A stretch of 64,000 nucleotides of DNA from Paragemmobacter straminiformis (GCF_014243445.1 NZ_JACLQD010000002.1:434001-498000); one strand, 5' to 3'. Positions 17,329 through 25,849 are shown, numbered from the stretch's first letter. Numbers and translations are program-made. Notes: generated by a model not told the origin, from the sequence alone.

Positions 17329-18423
17329 ATGGCCCATACGATCCGCGAGATTGCAGCCGCCCTTGGGGCCGAGGCTGCCGGCGACCTGAGCCTTGTGGTG
17401 TCGCGGGCCGCCGAGCCGCGCGCGGCGGGGCCGGATGCGCTGGCGCTGGCGATGGACCCGAAATACGCGGGCGGGCTTGCTGAAGGGCAGGCGCAGGCGG
17501 CGCTGCTGTGGGCGGGGGCGGATTGGCAGGGGCTTGGGCTGAAAGCCGCGATCTTCGCGCCGCGCGGACGGCTGGCGATGGCGGGCCTGACGGTGCTGAT
17601 GGATGCGGGGCCGGAGATTGCGGCGGGTGTGCATCCGATGACGGTGATCCACCCCGAGGCGGTGATCGGCGAGGGTGCGGCCATCGGCCCCTTTGTCACC
17701 ATCGGGCGCGGGGCGCGGATCGGCGCCGGGGCACGGATTGCGAGCCATGTGTCGATTGCCGAAGGCGCGCGCATCGGCGCGCAGGCGCTGCTGTGCCAGG
17801 GCGTGCGGATCGGGGCGCGGGTCACCATCGGTGACCGCTTCATCGCGCAACCGGGGGCGGTGGTGGGGTCGGACGGGTTCAGCTTTGTCACGCCCGAGAA
17901 ATCGGGGGTTGAAGAAATTCGCGAAACCCTTGGAGAACGCAGCGAAATCCGCGCGCAGAGCTGGACACGGATCCACTCGCTCGGGGCGGTGACGATCGGG
18001 GATGATGTGGAGTTGGGGGCCAATGTCTGCATCGACCGGGGCACGATCCGCGATACTGTGATCGGGTCGGGCAGCAAGCTCGATAATCTGGTGCATATCG
18101 GGCATAATGTGCAGATCGGGCGGGATTGCCTGCTGTGCGGGCAGGTCGGCATCGCCGGATCGGCGCGGATCGGGGACCGTGTGGTGCTGGCGGGCCAATG
18201 CGGGGTGAACGACAACATCTTCGTGGGTGACGATGTGATCGCGGGCGGGGCGACGAAGATCTTCACCAATGCGCCTGCGGGGCGGGTGCTATTGGGATAT
18301 CCGGCGGTGAAGATGGAAAGCCATGTGGAAATCCAGAAGGCGCTGCGCCGCCTGCCGCGTCTGGCGGCACGGGTGGCCGAGATCGAGAAAGCTGTCACCG
18401 CGCGTTTACCCGAGGCAGAGTAG
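17329..18423 (+). CDS. lpxD: UDP-3-O-acylglucosamine N-acyltransferase
   Basis: Adds the second 3-hydroxyacyl chain, from acyl-ACP, to UDP-3-O-acyl-glucosamine in lipid A synthesis. At 364 aa it has the N-terminal uridine-binding domain (residues 1-100), then a left-handed beta-helix of hexapeptide repeats (IGEGAAIGPFVTIG onward). KLDNLVHIGHNVQIG carries the catalytic His, most likely His259. The C-terminal helix supplies trimer contacts. Unusually it is not in the bamA-fabZ-lpxA cluster; it is followed by a NodF-like ACP and a NodE-like ketoacyl synthase, which suggests a dedicated acyl donor supply. Confidence 0.95.
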   Translation: MAHTIREIAAALGAEAAGDLSLVVSRAAEPRAAGPDALALAMDPKYAGGLAEGQAQAALLWAGADWQGLGLKAAIFAPRGRLAMAGLTVLMDAGPEIAAGVHPMTVIHPEAVIGEGAAIGPFVTIGRGARIGAGARIASHVSIAEGARIGAQALLCQGVRIGARVTIGDRFIAQPGAVVGSDGFSFVTPEKSGVEEIRETLGERSEIRAQSWTRIHSLGAVTIGDDVELGANVCIDRGTIRDTVIGSGSKLDNLVHIGHNVQIGRDCLLCGQVGIAGSARIGDRVVLAGQCGVNDNIFVGDDVIAGGATKIFTNAPAGRVLLGYPAVKMESHVEIQKALRRLPRLAARVAEIEKAVTARLPEAE

Positions 18424-18452
18424 GAAGGGCCGGACGGGTGCAGGAGATGGAC

Positions 18453-18707
18453 ATGCGTGACAGGATCATCGCAATCATCGCCGAACAGGCGGTGCTGGAT
18501 GTGGCGGATGTGACGCCGGAGAGCCGCCTTGCCGAACTTGGGATCGACAGTCTGGGGCTGGTCGAGGCGATTTTCGCCATCGAGGAAGCCTTCGACATTT
18601 CGGTGCCGTTCAACGCCAATGATCCGGCGGCGGGCGGGTTCGATCTGACCTCGGTCGGTTCGGTCATCGCGGCGGTCGAGGGGCTGGTCGCGCAGAAGGC
18701 GGCATGA
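18453..18707 (+). CDS. Acyl carrier protein, NodF/AcpXL-like
   Basis: An 84-aa carrier protein whose Ser33 in ELGIDSLGL is the 4'-phosphopantetheine site. The sequence is closer in pattern to specialised carriers than to AcpP: LGIDSLGL followed by VEAIFAIEEAFDISVPFNAND resembles NodF and AcpXL. I choose the ATG at 18453, which has AGGAG six bases upstream; a GTG at 18438 and an ATG at 18447 are in frame but poorly placed. It sits 29 nt after lpxD and its stop overlaps the following ketoacyl synthase start. It probably carries an unusual fatty acid for lipid A or another envelope lipid. Confidence 0.88.
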   Translation: MRDRIIAIIAEQAVLDVADVTPESRLAELGIDSLGLVEAIFAIEEAFDISVPFNANDPAAGGFDLTSVGSVIAAVEGLVAQKAA

Positions 18708-19912
18708 GGCGGGTTGTCATCACGGGGGCCGGAACGGTCAACGCGCTGGCGCAGGACCTGCGCGGCACGATGGCGGCGATGGCCGAGGGGCGCTCGGGGA
18801 TCGGGCCGCTGCAATTGCCCGATGTGGACCGGCTAAGCGTGAAGATCGGCGCGCAGGTGGCGGGCTGGCAGCCCGAGGCGCATTTCGCCCGGCAGGAGCT
18901 GGCGCTTTGCGACCGGTTCACGCAGTTCACCCTTGTCGCCGCGCGCGAGGCTGTGGCGCAGTCGGGGCTGGACTTGGCCGGTGAGGCGGGGCTTGGCGCG
19001 GGGGTTGTGCTTGGCACGGCGGCGGGGGGTGTGACCACCTGGGACGAGAGTTACCGCGCCGTCTATGCCGAGGGGAAGAACCGCGTGCATCCCTTTGTGG
19101 TGCCGAAGCTGATGAACAGTGCCGCCGCCTCGCATGTGAGCATGGCCTTTGGCTTGCGCGGGCCGGTGTTCACGGTGTCGACCGCCTGCGCGTCGAGCAA
19201 CCATGCGATGGGCCTGGCCTTTCAGATGATCCGCGCGGGCAATGCCGAGGTCATGCTGACCGGCGGGGCCGAGGCGATGCTGTGTTTTGGCGGGATCAAA
19301 GCCTGGGAGGGGTTGCGCGTCATGTCGCCCGATGGCTGCCGTCCGTTCAGCGCCGATCGCAACGGCATGGTGATGGGCGAGGGGGCGGGGGTCTTTGTCT
19401 TCGAGGAATATGACCACGCCCGCGCGCGGGGGGCGGTGATTCTGGCCGAAGTGGCGGGATTTGCCATGACCTCGGACGCGGGCGATATCGTCATGCCATC
19501 GGTCGAGGGGGCATCGCGGGCGATTGCGGGGGCGCTGCGCGATGCGGGGCTGGCGGCCGGTGATGTGGGCTATATCAACGCGCATGGCACGGGGACGGCG
19601 GCGAATGACCGCGTGGAATGCGCGGCGGTGCGGGCCGTTTTCGGTGCCGCCGCAGAGCGGGTGATGATCAGCTCGACCAAGGCGATGCATGGCCATGTGA
19701 TCGGCGGCACGGGGGCGGTCGAGATGGTCGCCTGTCTGATGGCGCTGCGGGACGGGGTGATCGCGCCGACCATCGGCCACAGCGGGACCGACCCCGATTG
19801 CGCGCTGGATGTGGTGGCGAATGCGGCGCGGCAGGTGCGGGTCGGGGCGGTTTTGTCCAACGCCTTTGCCTTTGGCGGGCTGAACGCGGTGCTTGCCCTG
19901 CGCCGGATATGA
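18704..19912 (+). CDS. Beta-ketoacyl-ACP synthase, KAS II/NodE-like
   Basis: A 402-aa condensing enzyme elongating acyl-ACP with malonyl-ACP. The catalytic triad is complete: Cys162 (STACASSNHA), His294 (NAHGTGTAANDR) and His331 (STKAMHGHVIGGTGA), with Lys326. Length and motifs fit KAS II, but pairing with its own carrier protein suggests a dedicated NodE-type or FabF-XL-type role rather than bulk synthesis. It is coupled to the ACP gene by ATGA overlap and is the last gene after lpxD, followed by a terminator. Confidence 0.92.
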   Translation: MRRVVITGAGTVNALAQDLRGTMAAMAEGRSGIGPLQLPDVDRLSVKIGAQVAGWQPEAHFARQELALCDRFTQFTLVAAREAVAQSGLDLAGEAGLGAGVVLGTAAGGVTTWDESYRAVYAEGKNRVHPFVVPKLMNSAAASHVSMAFGLRGPVFTVSTACASSNHAMGLAFQMIRAGNAEVMLTGGAEAMLCFGGIKAWEGLRVMSPDGCRPFSADRNGMVMGEGAGVFVFEEYDHARARGAVILAEVAGFAMTSDAGDIVMPSVEGASRAIAGALRDAGLAAGDVGYINAHGTGTAANDRVECAAVRAVFGAAAERVMISSTKAMHGHVIGGTGAVEMVACLMALRDGVIAPTIGHSGTDPDCALDVVANAARQVRVGAVLSNAFAFGGLNAVLALRRI

Positions 19913-19913
19913 A

Positions 19914-19939
19914 AAAACCCGCGCCGGGGCGCGGGTTTT
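19914..19939. terminator. Bidirectional rho-independent terminator
   Basis: Inverted repeat AAAACCCGCGCC and GGCGCGGGTTTT (12-bp arms, 2-nt centre) immediately after the ketoacyl synthase stop. A-rich 5' and T-rich 3' sides suit both the rightward gene and the convergent IalB gene. Confidence 0.8.
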
Positions 19940-19958
19940 CGGGATGGTTCGTAAAGGA

Positions 19959-20588
19959 TTACGGTTTGGGCAGGGCTTCGTTCGAGGCTTTGACCGCATC
20001 GAAACCGGCGGTGAACCCCTTGAGCGAGACGTCGAGGACGACGGTTTCCTTGGGGGCGACGGCGGGCACGATGGTCAGCACGCCCTTGGCGCCCTTTTTG
20101 AACGAGGCCAGTTCGTCGGCGGTGAAGCCGATGCGGGCCACGCAACCGATCTGGGCGCAGAAGGTGAAGGGGTAGACCTTGGGTTCGGCGGTGTCGATGG
20201 CAAAGCGCAGACCGGCGGTCAGCAGGGTTTCCAGCGGTACGATGACCGTGGCGCCCGCAGCGGCCTGTCCGCCCTCGGGAAGCGAGAACATGTTGATCTC
20301 GGCAACCGAGGTGCCCTGTGCATCTTTCAGAAGCTGGTAGAGCTGGCAGGGATCATTCCCGTCGGCGGTCTTGACGCAACGCTGTTCCCAGAGTTCGAAT
20401 TTTTCCTTGGTATAGGTGCTGCCGACGCCATCGGCGGGTTGCTGGCCCATCGAGAGGTTGTCGGTGGTCGCGGCATCGGCGGCGGGCGCTTCGGGCGCGG
20501 GCGTGGCCTCTTGGGCGGAGATCGCGGAAGAGGTCAGCGCGACGAAAGCCGCTGCGGACAGAATGCGGGAGAGGATGCTCGACATCAT
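19959..20588 (-). CDS. Invasion-associated locus B (IalB) family protein
   Basis: A 209-aa exported protein. A signal peptide (MMSSILSRILSAAAFVALTSSAISAQ) precedes an Ala/Pro/Glu-rich linker, then the IalB domain. This has FELWEQRCVKTADGNDPCQLYQLL with a paired Cys, a GATVIVPLETLLTAGLRF block and the CAQIGCVARIG segment with two more Cys, which suits disulphides in the periplasm. The family was named for Bartonella IalB but is widespread in free-living alphaproteobacteria, where its role is unknown. ATGs at 20588 and 20585 are the likely starts; neither has a clear Shine-Dalgarno. Confidence 0.88.
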   Translation of the reverse strand: MMSSILSRILSAAAFVALTSSAISAQEATPAPEAPAADAATTDNLSMGQQPADGVGSTYTKEKFELWEQRCVKTADGNDPCQLYQLLKDAQGTSVAEINMFSLPEGGQAAAGATVIVPLETLLTAGLRFAIDTAEPKVYPFTFCAQIGCVARIGFTADELASFKKGAKGVLTIVPAVAPKETVVLDVSLKGFTAGFDAVKASNEALPKP

Positions 20589-20689
20589 GCGGGTCCAGTT
20601 CACTGTTGTTTTGCCGCGCGTCTAGCATGACGGGGCAGCACTGTCAGCGGGGAAATCCGGCTTGCGCGCTGTCGTGAACGGGGCAGGGC

Positions 20690-20769
20690 ATCAAAAGCGA
20701 GAAAGGGCCGGAGTGACCGGCCCTTTCCATCGTTATTATTTGCTCCCTGTCGGACTGGCCGACTTCATG
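20690..20769 (-). ncRNA. Candidate small RNA ending in a rho-independent terminator
   Basis: On the minus strand a sigma-70-like promoter (TTGACG, 17 bp, TAGCGT at 20804-20776) is followed by a stem GTCGG-CCAGT-CCGAC (20763-20749). Then comes an 11-bp terminator hairpin (20727-20701) and CTTTT. This predicts a structured transcript of about 80 nt. A 10-codon frame (ATG at 20768, stop at 20736) is inside it. The transcript is inferred; there is no family match I can name. Confidence 0.35.
20701..20727. terminator. Rho-independent-type hairpin
   Basis: Perfect inverted repeat GAAAGGGCCGG and CCGGCCCTTTC with loop AGTGA. The minus strand continues TCGCTTTT, a better T-run than the plus side, so it most likely terminates a leftward transcript. 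Confidence 0.65.
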
Positions 20770-20775
20770 GCAGGG

Positions 20776-20804
20776 ACGCTATTCGGGAAAAGGGAATGCG
20801 TCAA
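20776..20804 (-). promoter_or_regulatory. Candidate sigma-70 promoter of the sRNA locus
   Basis: TTGACG (20804-20799) and TAGCGT (20781-20776) are spaced by 17 bp on the minus strand. The same -10 hexamer and spacing occur in front of the FadL-like porin gene (53098-53126). Confidence 0.4.
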
Positions 20805-20996
20805 CAGGAATGTGACAGTCCGTGAGGTCTCTGAAATCGTTGTATAATTGGCATATATTGGCGGATTCGCGGCGGGCTGTCCGGGCGACAGGGGGCAAGA
20901 TCGCTGTGGCGGGACAGCGCGAAGCATGTATCTTCGGGCTGAAACCGGCGCGGCGGGAACGCGCCTTGCGTGTGTGACAGGGTAAGGAGACGGGCA

Positions 20997-22568
20997 ATGA
21001 CCGAAGAGGCCAGCATTTTCGTGGGCGGTGGCGGCGAAGGTCATGCAGAGCCGCAGTCGCTGCTGTTGCGCTATGGCAACCGGCACGGGCTGATCGCGGG
21101 GGCGACCGGAACCGGCAAGACCGTGACGCTTCAGGTTCTGGCCGAAGGGTTTTCGGCGGCGGGGGTGCCGGTGTTCATGGCCGATGTGAAGGGCGATCTG
21201 GCGGGGATTTCCGCGCCCGGATCGGTGACGCACAAGCTGCACGAGCCGTTCATGGCGCGGGCCAAGACCATCGGGCTTGACCTGCAATACCGCGCCTTTC
21301 CGGTGACCTTCTGGGACATGTTCGGCGAACAGGGCCATCCGGTTCGGGCCACGGTGGCCGAGATGGGGCCGCTGCTGCTGTCGCGGCTGCTGGAATTGAC
21401 CGAACCGCAAGAGGGGGTTCTGAACGTGGCCTTCCGTCTGGCGGACGAAGAGGCCTTGCCGCTTCTGGACCTGAAGGACCTTCAGGCGCTGCTGGTGTTC
21501 ATCGGCGAGAATGCCGACACGATTTCCACGCGCTACGGGCTGGTTGCGACCTCGTCCATCGGGGCGATCCAGCGGCGGCTTCTGGTGCTTGAGAACGAGG
21601 GCGGGGCGAAGCTGTTCGGAGAGCCTGCGCTTGATCTGGCCGACCTGATGCTGGTGGATGCGCAGGGGCTGGGGCGGGTCAATATTCTGGCGGCCGACAA
21701 GCTGATGCAGAGCCCGCGGCTTTATGCGACATTCCTGCTGTGGCTGCTGTCGGAGCTGTTCGAGGATTTGCCCGAAGTGGGCGACCCCGAGAAACCGAAG
21801 CTGGTTTTCTTTTTCGACGAGGCGCATCTGCTGTTTCAGGACGCGCCGCGCGCGCTTGTCAGCAAGGTCGAGCAGGTGGCGCGGCTGATCCGGTCGAAGG
21901 GGGTGGGGGTCTATTTCATCACCCAGAACCCCGCCGACGTGCCGGAGACGATTCTGGGCCAGCTCGGCAACCGTGTGCAGCACGCGCTGCGGGCCTTTAC
22001 CGCCAAGGACCAGAAAGACCTGAAGATGGCGGCAGAGACCTATCGGGACAATCCGGCCTTCAAGACGGATGAGGCGATCCGCGATGTCGGGACGGGCGAG
22101 GCGGTGACGAGCTTCCTCGAGGCCAAGGGGATTCCGGGGATCGTGCAGCGCACGCTGATCCGGCCGCCGTCGAGCCAGCTGGGGCCGGTCGATCCGGCCT
22201 ATCGGGCGCAGTTGATGGTCTCCTCGCCGGTCAAGGGGAAGTATGACGCGGTGGTCGACCGCGAAAGCGCCTATGAGAAGCTGCGGGCGCGGGCGGATGG
22301 TGCGGCGAAGGCGGCGGCCGAGGCGGAGGCCGCGAAAGCTGCGCCACAGGCTTCGCCCTGGGAGCGGCCCGCTGCCGAGGATGACGGCCTGCGCAATGCA
22401 CGGCGCTACGATGGCGGCCCGCGCGAGGCCGCGCCGAAGCGCAGCACGGCGGGCCGGTCGGATTCGATCGGGACGGCGATGGCCAAGAGCTTTGCGCGGC
22501 AGATCGGCACGAAGGCGGGGCAGGCCGTCGTGCGCGGCATTCTGGGGTCGCTGTTCAAAAGCCGCTAG
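20997..22568 (+). CDS. HerA-like helicase/ATPase, DUF853 family
   Basis: A 524-aa cytosolic ATPase of the HerA/FtsK superfamily (E. coli YjgR relatives). Walker A is GATGTGKTVTL near residues 35-45, Walker B is KLVFFFDEAHLLF near 265, and YFITQNPADVPETILGQLGNRVQHALR holds the sensor and arginine-finger-like residues. The last 110 residues are Ala/Glu-rich, probably disordered, ending in a small basic helix. DNA translocation or repair is inferred from HerA; no nuclease partner (NurA) is adjacent. ATG 20997 has AAGGAG upstream. Its stop overlaps the convergent CorC gene stop within CTAG. Confidence 0.9.
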   Translation: MTEEASIFVGGGGEGHAEPQSLLLRYGNRHGLIAGATGTGKTVTLQVLAEGFSAAGVPVFMADVKGDLAGISAPGSVTHKLHEPFMARAKTIGLDLQYRAFPVTFWDMFGEQGHPVRATVAEMGPLLLSRLLELTEPQEGVLNVAFRLADEEALPLLDLKDLQALLVFIGENADTISTRYGLVATSSIGAIQRRLLVLENEGGAKLFGEPALDLADLMLVDAQGLGRVNILAADKLMQSPRLYATFLLWLLSELFEDLPEVGDPEKPKLVFFFDEAHLLFQDAPRALVSKVEQVARLIRSKGVGVYFITQNPADVPETILGQLGNRVQHALRAFTAKDQKDLKMAAETYRDNPAFKTDEAIRDVGTGEAVTSFLEAKGIPGIVQRTLIRPPSSQLGPVDPAYRAQLMVSSPVKGKYDAVVDRESAYEKLRARADGAAKAAAEAEAAKAAPQASPWERPAAEDDGLRNARRYDGGPREAAPKRSTAGRSDSIGTAMAKSFARQIGTKAGQAVVRGILGSLFKSR

Positions 22569-23371
22569 AGCGGGCGGATCTTGAGCCGCGACAGGCGGTT
22601 CTCGCGCCGCTGCACCACCTCGAAGCGGTAGCCGTGGAAGCGGAAGGCCTGTCCTTCGTTGGGGATGGACTGGGCCTCGTGGATCACGAGGCCCGCGACG
22701 GTGTTCGCCTCGTCGTCGGGAAGGGTCCAGTCGAGGGCGCGGTTGAGGTCGCGGATCGTCATTGCGCCATCGACGAGGTAATCGCCGGTTTCGGTTTGCG
22801 AGAGTTTGCTGCCGCGCGGTGTCACGTCGAATTCGTCGGTGATCTCGCCCACGATCTCTTCGAGGATGTCTTCGAGGGTGATGAGCCCCTGAAGCGCGCC
22901 GTATTCGTCGACGACAAGCGCGAAATGGGTGCGGCGGCGCAGGAACTGGCGCATCTGTTCGTCAAGCGCGGTGGTTTCGGGGACGAAGTAGGGCTTCATC
23001 GCCACCTTGACGATATCGAGGGCTTCGAGCCCCTCGCCCTCGCCCCGCACGAGGCGGTCAACCTCGCGCAGAAGGTCTTTGGCATGGACGACGCCGAGGA
23101 TGTTTTCGTCGCTTTCGCGAAAGACCGGAAGCCGCGTGTAGGGCGAGGCAAGGATTTGCGTCAGGATCGCATCGGGCGATTTGTCGGCGTCGATCATCTC
23201 GATCTCGCGGCGGTGGCGCATGATTTCGTCAACCGTGCGCTGGTCGAGGTCGAGCGCCCCGATCAGGCGGTCGCGGTGTTCCTTTTCCATCGGGCCGACA
23301 AGGATGTCTTGACGCAGGGTCGTCGCATCCTCGCGGCGGAACAGGCGGCGGACGAGGGAGGGCATCTTCAT
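22565..23371 (-). CDS. HlyC/CorC-type CBS-domain protein, no membrane domain
   Basis: A 268-aa soluble protein with two CBS domains (about residues 55-185; PDAILTQILASPYTRLPVFRE and a second ending LVVDEYGALQGLITLEDILEEIVGEI). A CorC/HlyC C-terminal domain follows (YLVDGAMTIRDLNRALDWTLP to the C-terminus). Relatives act in Mg2+/Co2+ efflux or as regulators; the transmembrane DUF21 part of CorB is missing, so this is the CorC-like short form. The start overlaps the xerD stop (ATGA), so both may be in one transcript. The stop codon shares CTAG with the opposing DUF853 gene. Confidence 0.88.
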   Translation of the reverse strand: MKMPSLVRRLFRREDATTLRQDILVGPMEKEHRDRLIGALDLDQRTVDEIMRHRREIEMIDADKSPDAILTQILASPYTRLPVFRESDENILGVVHAKDLLREVDRLVRGEGEGLEALDIVKVAMKPYFVPETTALDEQMRQFLRRRTHFALVVDEYGALQGLITLEDILEEIVGEITDEFDVTPRGSKLSQTETGDYLVDGAMTIRDLNRALDWTLPDDEANTVAGLVIHEAQSIPNEGQAFRFHGYRFEVVQRRENRLSRLKIRPL

Positions 23372-24303
23372 TTGCGGGCAAGCGGATGATGGTCGAGGAC
23401 GAGGGATTTCAGATGCTCGTCAAGGACATGGGTGTAGATTTCGGTGGTTGCAAGATCGGCATGGCCGAGCAGGGTTTGGATCACGCGGAGGTCGGCCCCG
23501 CCTGCCAGCAGATGCGTGGCAAAGGCATGGCGCAGGGTATGGGGCGTAACATTGGCCGGAGAGATGCCCGCAAGCACGGCAATGTCCTTGAGCATCAGGT
23601 GCAAATGCTGGCGGGTGAGGTGGCCTGCGCTGCCCGGACCGGGGAAAAGATAGCGCGAGGGGGGCGTGCCCTGTTTGCGGGCAAGGTCTTCGGCCGTGTC
23701 GCGGTGGTCGAGCCATGCGCGCAGGGCGGCGCGGGCGGGGGTGGACAGGGGAACCATGCGCTCTTTGCCCCCCTTGCCACGCACGAGGATCATCGCCGGA
23801 TCGCCCCGGATGGCCGCGACCGGCAGTTCGACCAGTTCCGACACGCGCAGGCCCGTGGCGTAGAGGAGTTCGAGCAGGGCATAGTTGCGCAGGCGTTCGC
23901 CTTCGGTCCGGCCCTTGGTCTTGGCGGCGGCAAGAAGGCGTTCGACGTCGGCCATGTCGAGCGTCTTGGGCAGGGATTTGCTGGCGCCGGGGCCATGCAG
24001 GCGCAGGGCGGGGTTTTCGGAACGCCAGCCTTCCTCGTGCGCGAAGCGGTAGAGCTGGCGGATCGAGGAGAGACGGCGCGCGCGCGTCGCCTTGGACAGG
24101 CCCGAGGCTTCGCAGGAGACAAGGTAGGATTCGACCGCTGCGCGGTCGGCTGTGGCGAAATCGCTGCCGCGACGGGCCAGCCAGTCGGCGAAATCCTTGA
24201 GGTCGCGGCCATAGGCCAGTTGCGTGTTGCGGGCCGAATCGAGTTCGGCCGCGATGGCGGCGAGGAAGGTGGAAATCCACTGGTCGGCTGTGGCGGGTGC
24301 CAT
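23368..24303 (-). CDS. xerD: Tyrosine recombinase XerD
   Basis: A 311-aa site-specific recombinase that resolves chromosome dimers at dif with XerC. The N-terminal SAM-like core-binding domain covers about residues 1-95, with YGRDLKDFADWLARRG. The catalytic domain holds the tyrosine recombinase residues: Arg in YATGLRVSELVEL, Lys in VRGKGGKERMVPL, HTLRHAFATHLLAGG, LLGHADLATTEIYTHV with the final Tyr. I pick the ATG at 24303, just after the upstream stop; an ATG at 24321 overlaps that gene by 17 nt. No att site or mobile cargo is near, so this is the housekeeping enzyme. Confidence 0.93.
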   Translation of the reverse strand: MAPATADQWISTFLAAIAAELDSARNTQLAYGRDLKDFADWLARRGSDFATADRAAVESYLVSCEASGLSKATRARRLSSIRQLYRFAHEEGWRSENPALRLHGPGASKSLPKTLDMADVERLLAAAKTKGRTEGERLRNYALLELLYATGLRVSELVELPVAAIRGDPAMILVRGKGGKERMVPLSTPARAALRAWLDHRDTAEDLARKQGTPPSRYLFPGPGSAGHLTRQHLHLMLKDIAVLAGISPANVTPHTLRHAFATHLLAGGADLRVIQTLLGHADLATTEIYTHVLDEHLKSLVLDHHPLARK

Positions 24304-24304
24304 G

Positions 24305-25849
24305 TCAGCCGCGCCGTTCAAGCAGCATGAGTTCCAGCCCCGCGCGGCGGGCGATACGGTCCTGACCCACGGCGCGCAGCAGGGCCAGACCTTCGGTCAC
24401 CTTGCCCAAATCGCCCTGCACGCCGCTTTCGATGCGGTCGATGGCCGACAGGATCGCTTCGCCGGTGCGGTTCTCGTCAAGCAGGGTTTGCAGGTCGGGG
24501 GGCAGGGGGGCGGTGCCGGTAAAGGCCGGTTTGATGGCGCGCGACAGGCTGTCGGGGGCGGGGACGGCGGTAAGATCGCCCTTGGCGAGGCCGATCAGGA
24601 ACAGCTCGCGCGGCGAGGCTGCGACGTGGTTGGTGGCGATGGTGTCGAAGGCCGGCGAGAGCAGCCCCGCTTCAAAGGCGATGCGGCGGGCATCGCCGGT
24701 CAGGCCCAGCGTGTCGAGACGTTCGCCGTAAAGCTCGGCGAAGGGGGATTCGAGTTCGGCCTCGGCCAGACGCTGCCAGAGTTCGGGCAGGATCTTTTCG
24801 ACATCGAGGCGCTTGACGCCGGTCAGGGCGGTTTCGAACCGCTGGAAGGCATCGACCCGGTCCCAGACCCCGCCCGAGGCGGCGGGCGCGCGTTCGGTGT
24901 AAAGGCCGAGCAGCAGGTTGGGGGCGATGGCGCCGGCGCGCGACAGGCGTTCGGCCGCTTCGATCTGGCTTTTCCAGCCGGCCTGCGGGCGCAGTTCGGC
25001 ATGGGCGAAGGCGATGGGAAGCGGGGCCGTGGGCAGGGGTTCGCCGATGGCCTCGAACATGCGCCAAGCCAGCGGGGTGACGCGTTCGGGTGCGGCAAGC
25101 GCGGGATCGCCCTCGTACAGGTCGGGGTCGAGGAAGCGCGACAGAAGCGCATCTTCTTCGGGTGTGACGTAGCCGAGGGCTTGCGCGGTGCGCAGCGTCA
25201 GGGCGGCGGCGTTCCAGTCGCCCGAGCGGGCAAGGCAGAAGATGCGGGCGGGGAAGGTCGGGGCAAGGCCGGGAGAGGAGATCATCACGCGGCAGCCGCG
25301 GTCTTCCTCGCCGGTCAGAAGTGCCACGTCGAAGCTGCGGCGGAACAGCTCGGGGCTGCGCGCGCCCGAGGCGTCGAGGAGGGCGCGTGCCTGATCGAGC
25401 GCGCCGAGGTCGAGCAGCTTGTCGATGCGTGCCACCAGAAGGCGCGCGCCGGGCTGGCTGTCGGCGGGGGGATCGGCCTCGGCCAGCAGGACCGACATGA
25501 GAAGGCCGCGCAGGGCGGGCAGGGTGGTGATGCGTTCGGCCGCGATGGACTGGATGATGCCGTCGGTGGACCCCAGACCCCAGAGGTTGGCGGGAAGCCC
25601 CGTCACATCGGGACGCAGCAGCCCCACGGCATCGAGCGAGGGGCCGCCGATGACCGAGACCGAGACATCGCCATTGCTGACGCCTTCGGAAACGGGGGGT
25701 TCGTTCAGGCCGGGTTTGGCGGCAGAGGCGGGTTGCGAGACGGATTGCGACAGCCAGTCGATGGCGGAAAGCGGGTCTTCGGCCCAAGCCTTGGGGGCCG
25801 CAAGCAGCGAGAGGGAAAGCAGCAGCCAGAGCCGCGCGTCAATCGGCAT
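24305..25849 (-). CDS. Conserved exported protein of unknown function
   Basis: A 514-aa protein with a signal peptide (ARLWLLLSLSLLAAPKAWA). The mature part is almost entirely helical, Ala/Leu-rich and built of repeated short helices (DKLLDLGALDQARALLDASG, RIFCLARSGDWNAAALTLRTA), which suggests a TPR/SEL-like superhelix. I recognise no catalytic motif. It lies between a tiny membrane protein (11-nt overlap) and xerD (1-nt gap), an arrangement that looks operonic and is likely conserved in the family. A role in the periplasm or in a secretion/assembly complex is possible but unsupported. Confidence 0.75.
   Translation of the reverse strand: MPIDARLWLLLSLSLLAAPKAWAEDPLSAIDWLSQSVSQPASAAKPGLNEPPVSEGVSNGDVSVSVIGGPSLDAVGLLRPDVTGLPANLWGLGSTDGIIQSIAAERITTLPALRGLLMSVLLAEADPPADSQPGARLLVARIDKLLDLGALDQARALLDASGARSPELFRRSFDVALLTGEEDRGCRVMISSPGLAPTFPARIFCLARSGDWNAAALTLRTAQALGYVTPEEDALLSRFLDPDLYEGDPALAAPERVTPLAWRMFEAIGEPLPTAPLPIAFAHAELRPQAGWKSQIEAAERLSRAGAIAPNLLLGLYTERAPAASGGVWDRVDAFQRFETALTGVKRLDVEKILPELWQRLAEAELESPFAELYGERLDTLGLTGDARRIAFEAGLLSPAFDTIATNHVAASPRELFLIGLAKGDLTAVPAPDSLSRAIKPAFTGTAPLPPDLQTLLDENRTGEAILSAIDRIESGVQGDLGKVTEGLALLRAVGQDRIARRAGLELMLLERRG

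Larger units (their letters stand above)
20604..20996. other. Intergenic region with candidate sRNA locus
   Basis: About 390 bp between the IalB gene and the DUF853 gene with no convincing protein gene. It contains the hairpin/terminator at 20701-20727 and the promoter-like sequence at 20776-20804 described separately, and AAGGAG just before the DUF853 start. Confidence 0.5.

Noticed and set aside
15711-18398. 895-codon open frame on the minus strand
   Set aside because: It lies entirely opposite the L,D-transpeptidase and lpxD genes; the translation is Pro/Arg/Ser-rich, as expected from GC-rich antisense codon bias.
18453-19912. Nodulation genes nodF and nodE
   Set aside because: Similarity is in family type only; the setting next to lpxD and the absence of nodA/B/C point to envelope lipid synthesis.
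23368-24303. Integrase of a mobile element
   Set aside because: The tyrosine recombinase matches XerD and sits among housekeeping genes without an att site, tRNA target or cargo.
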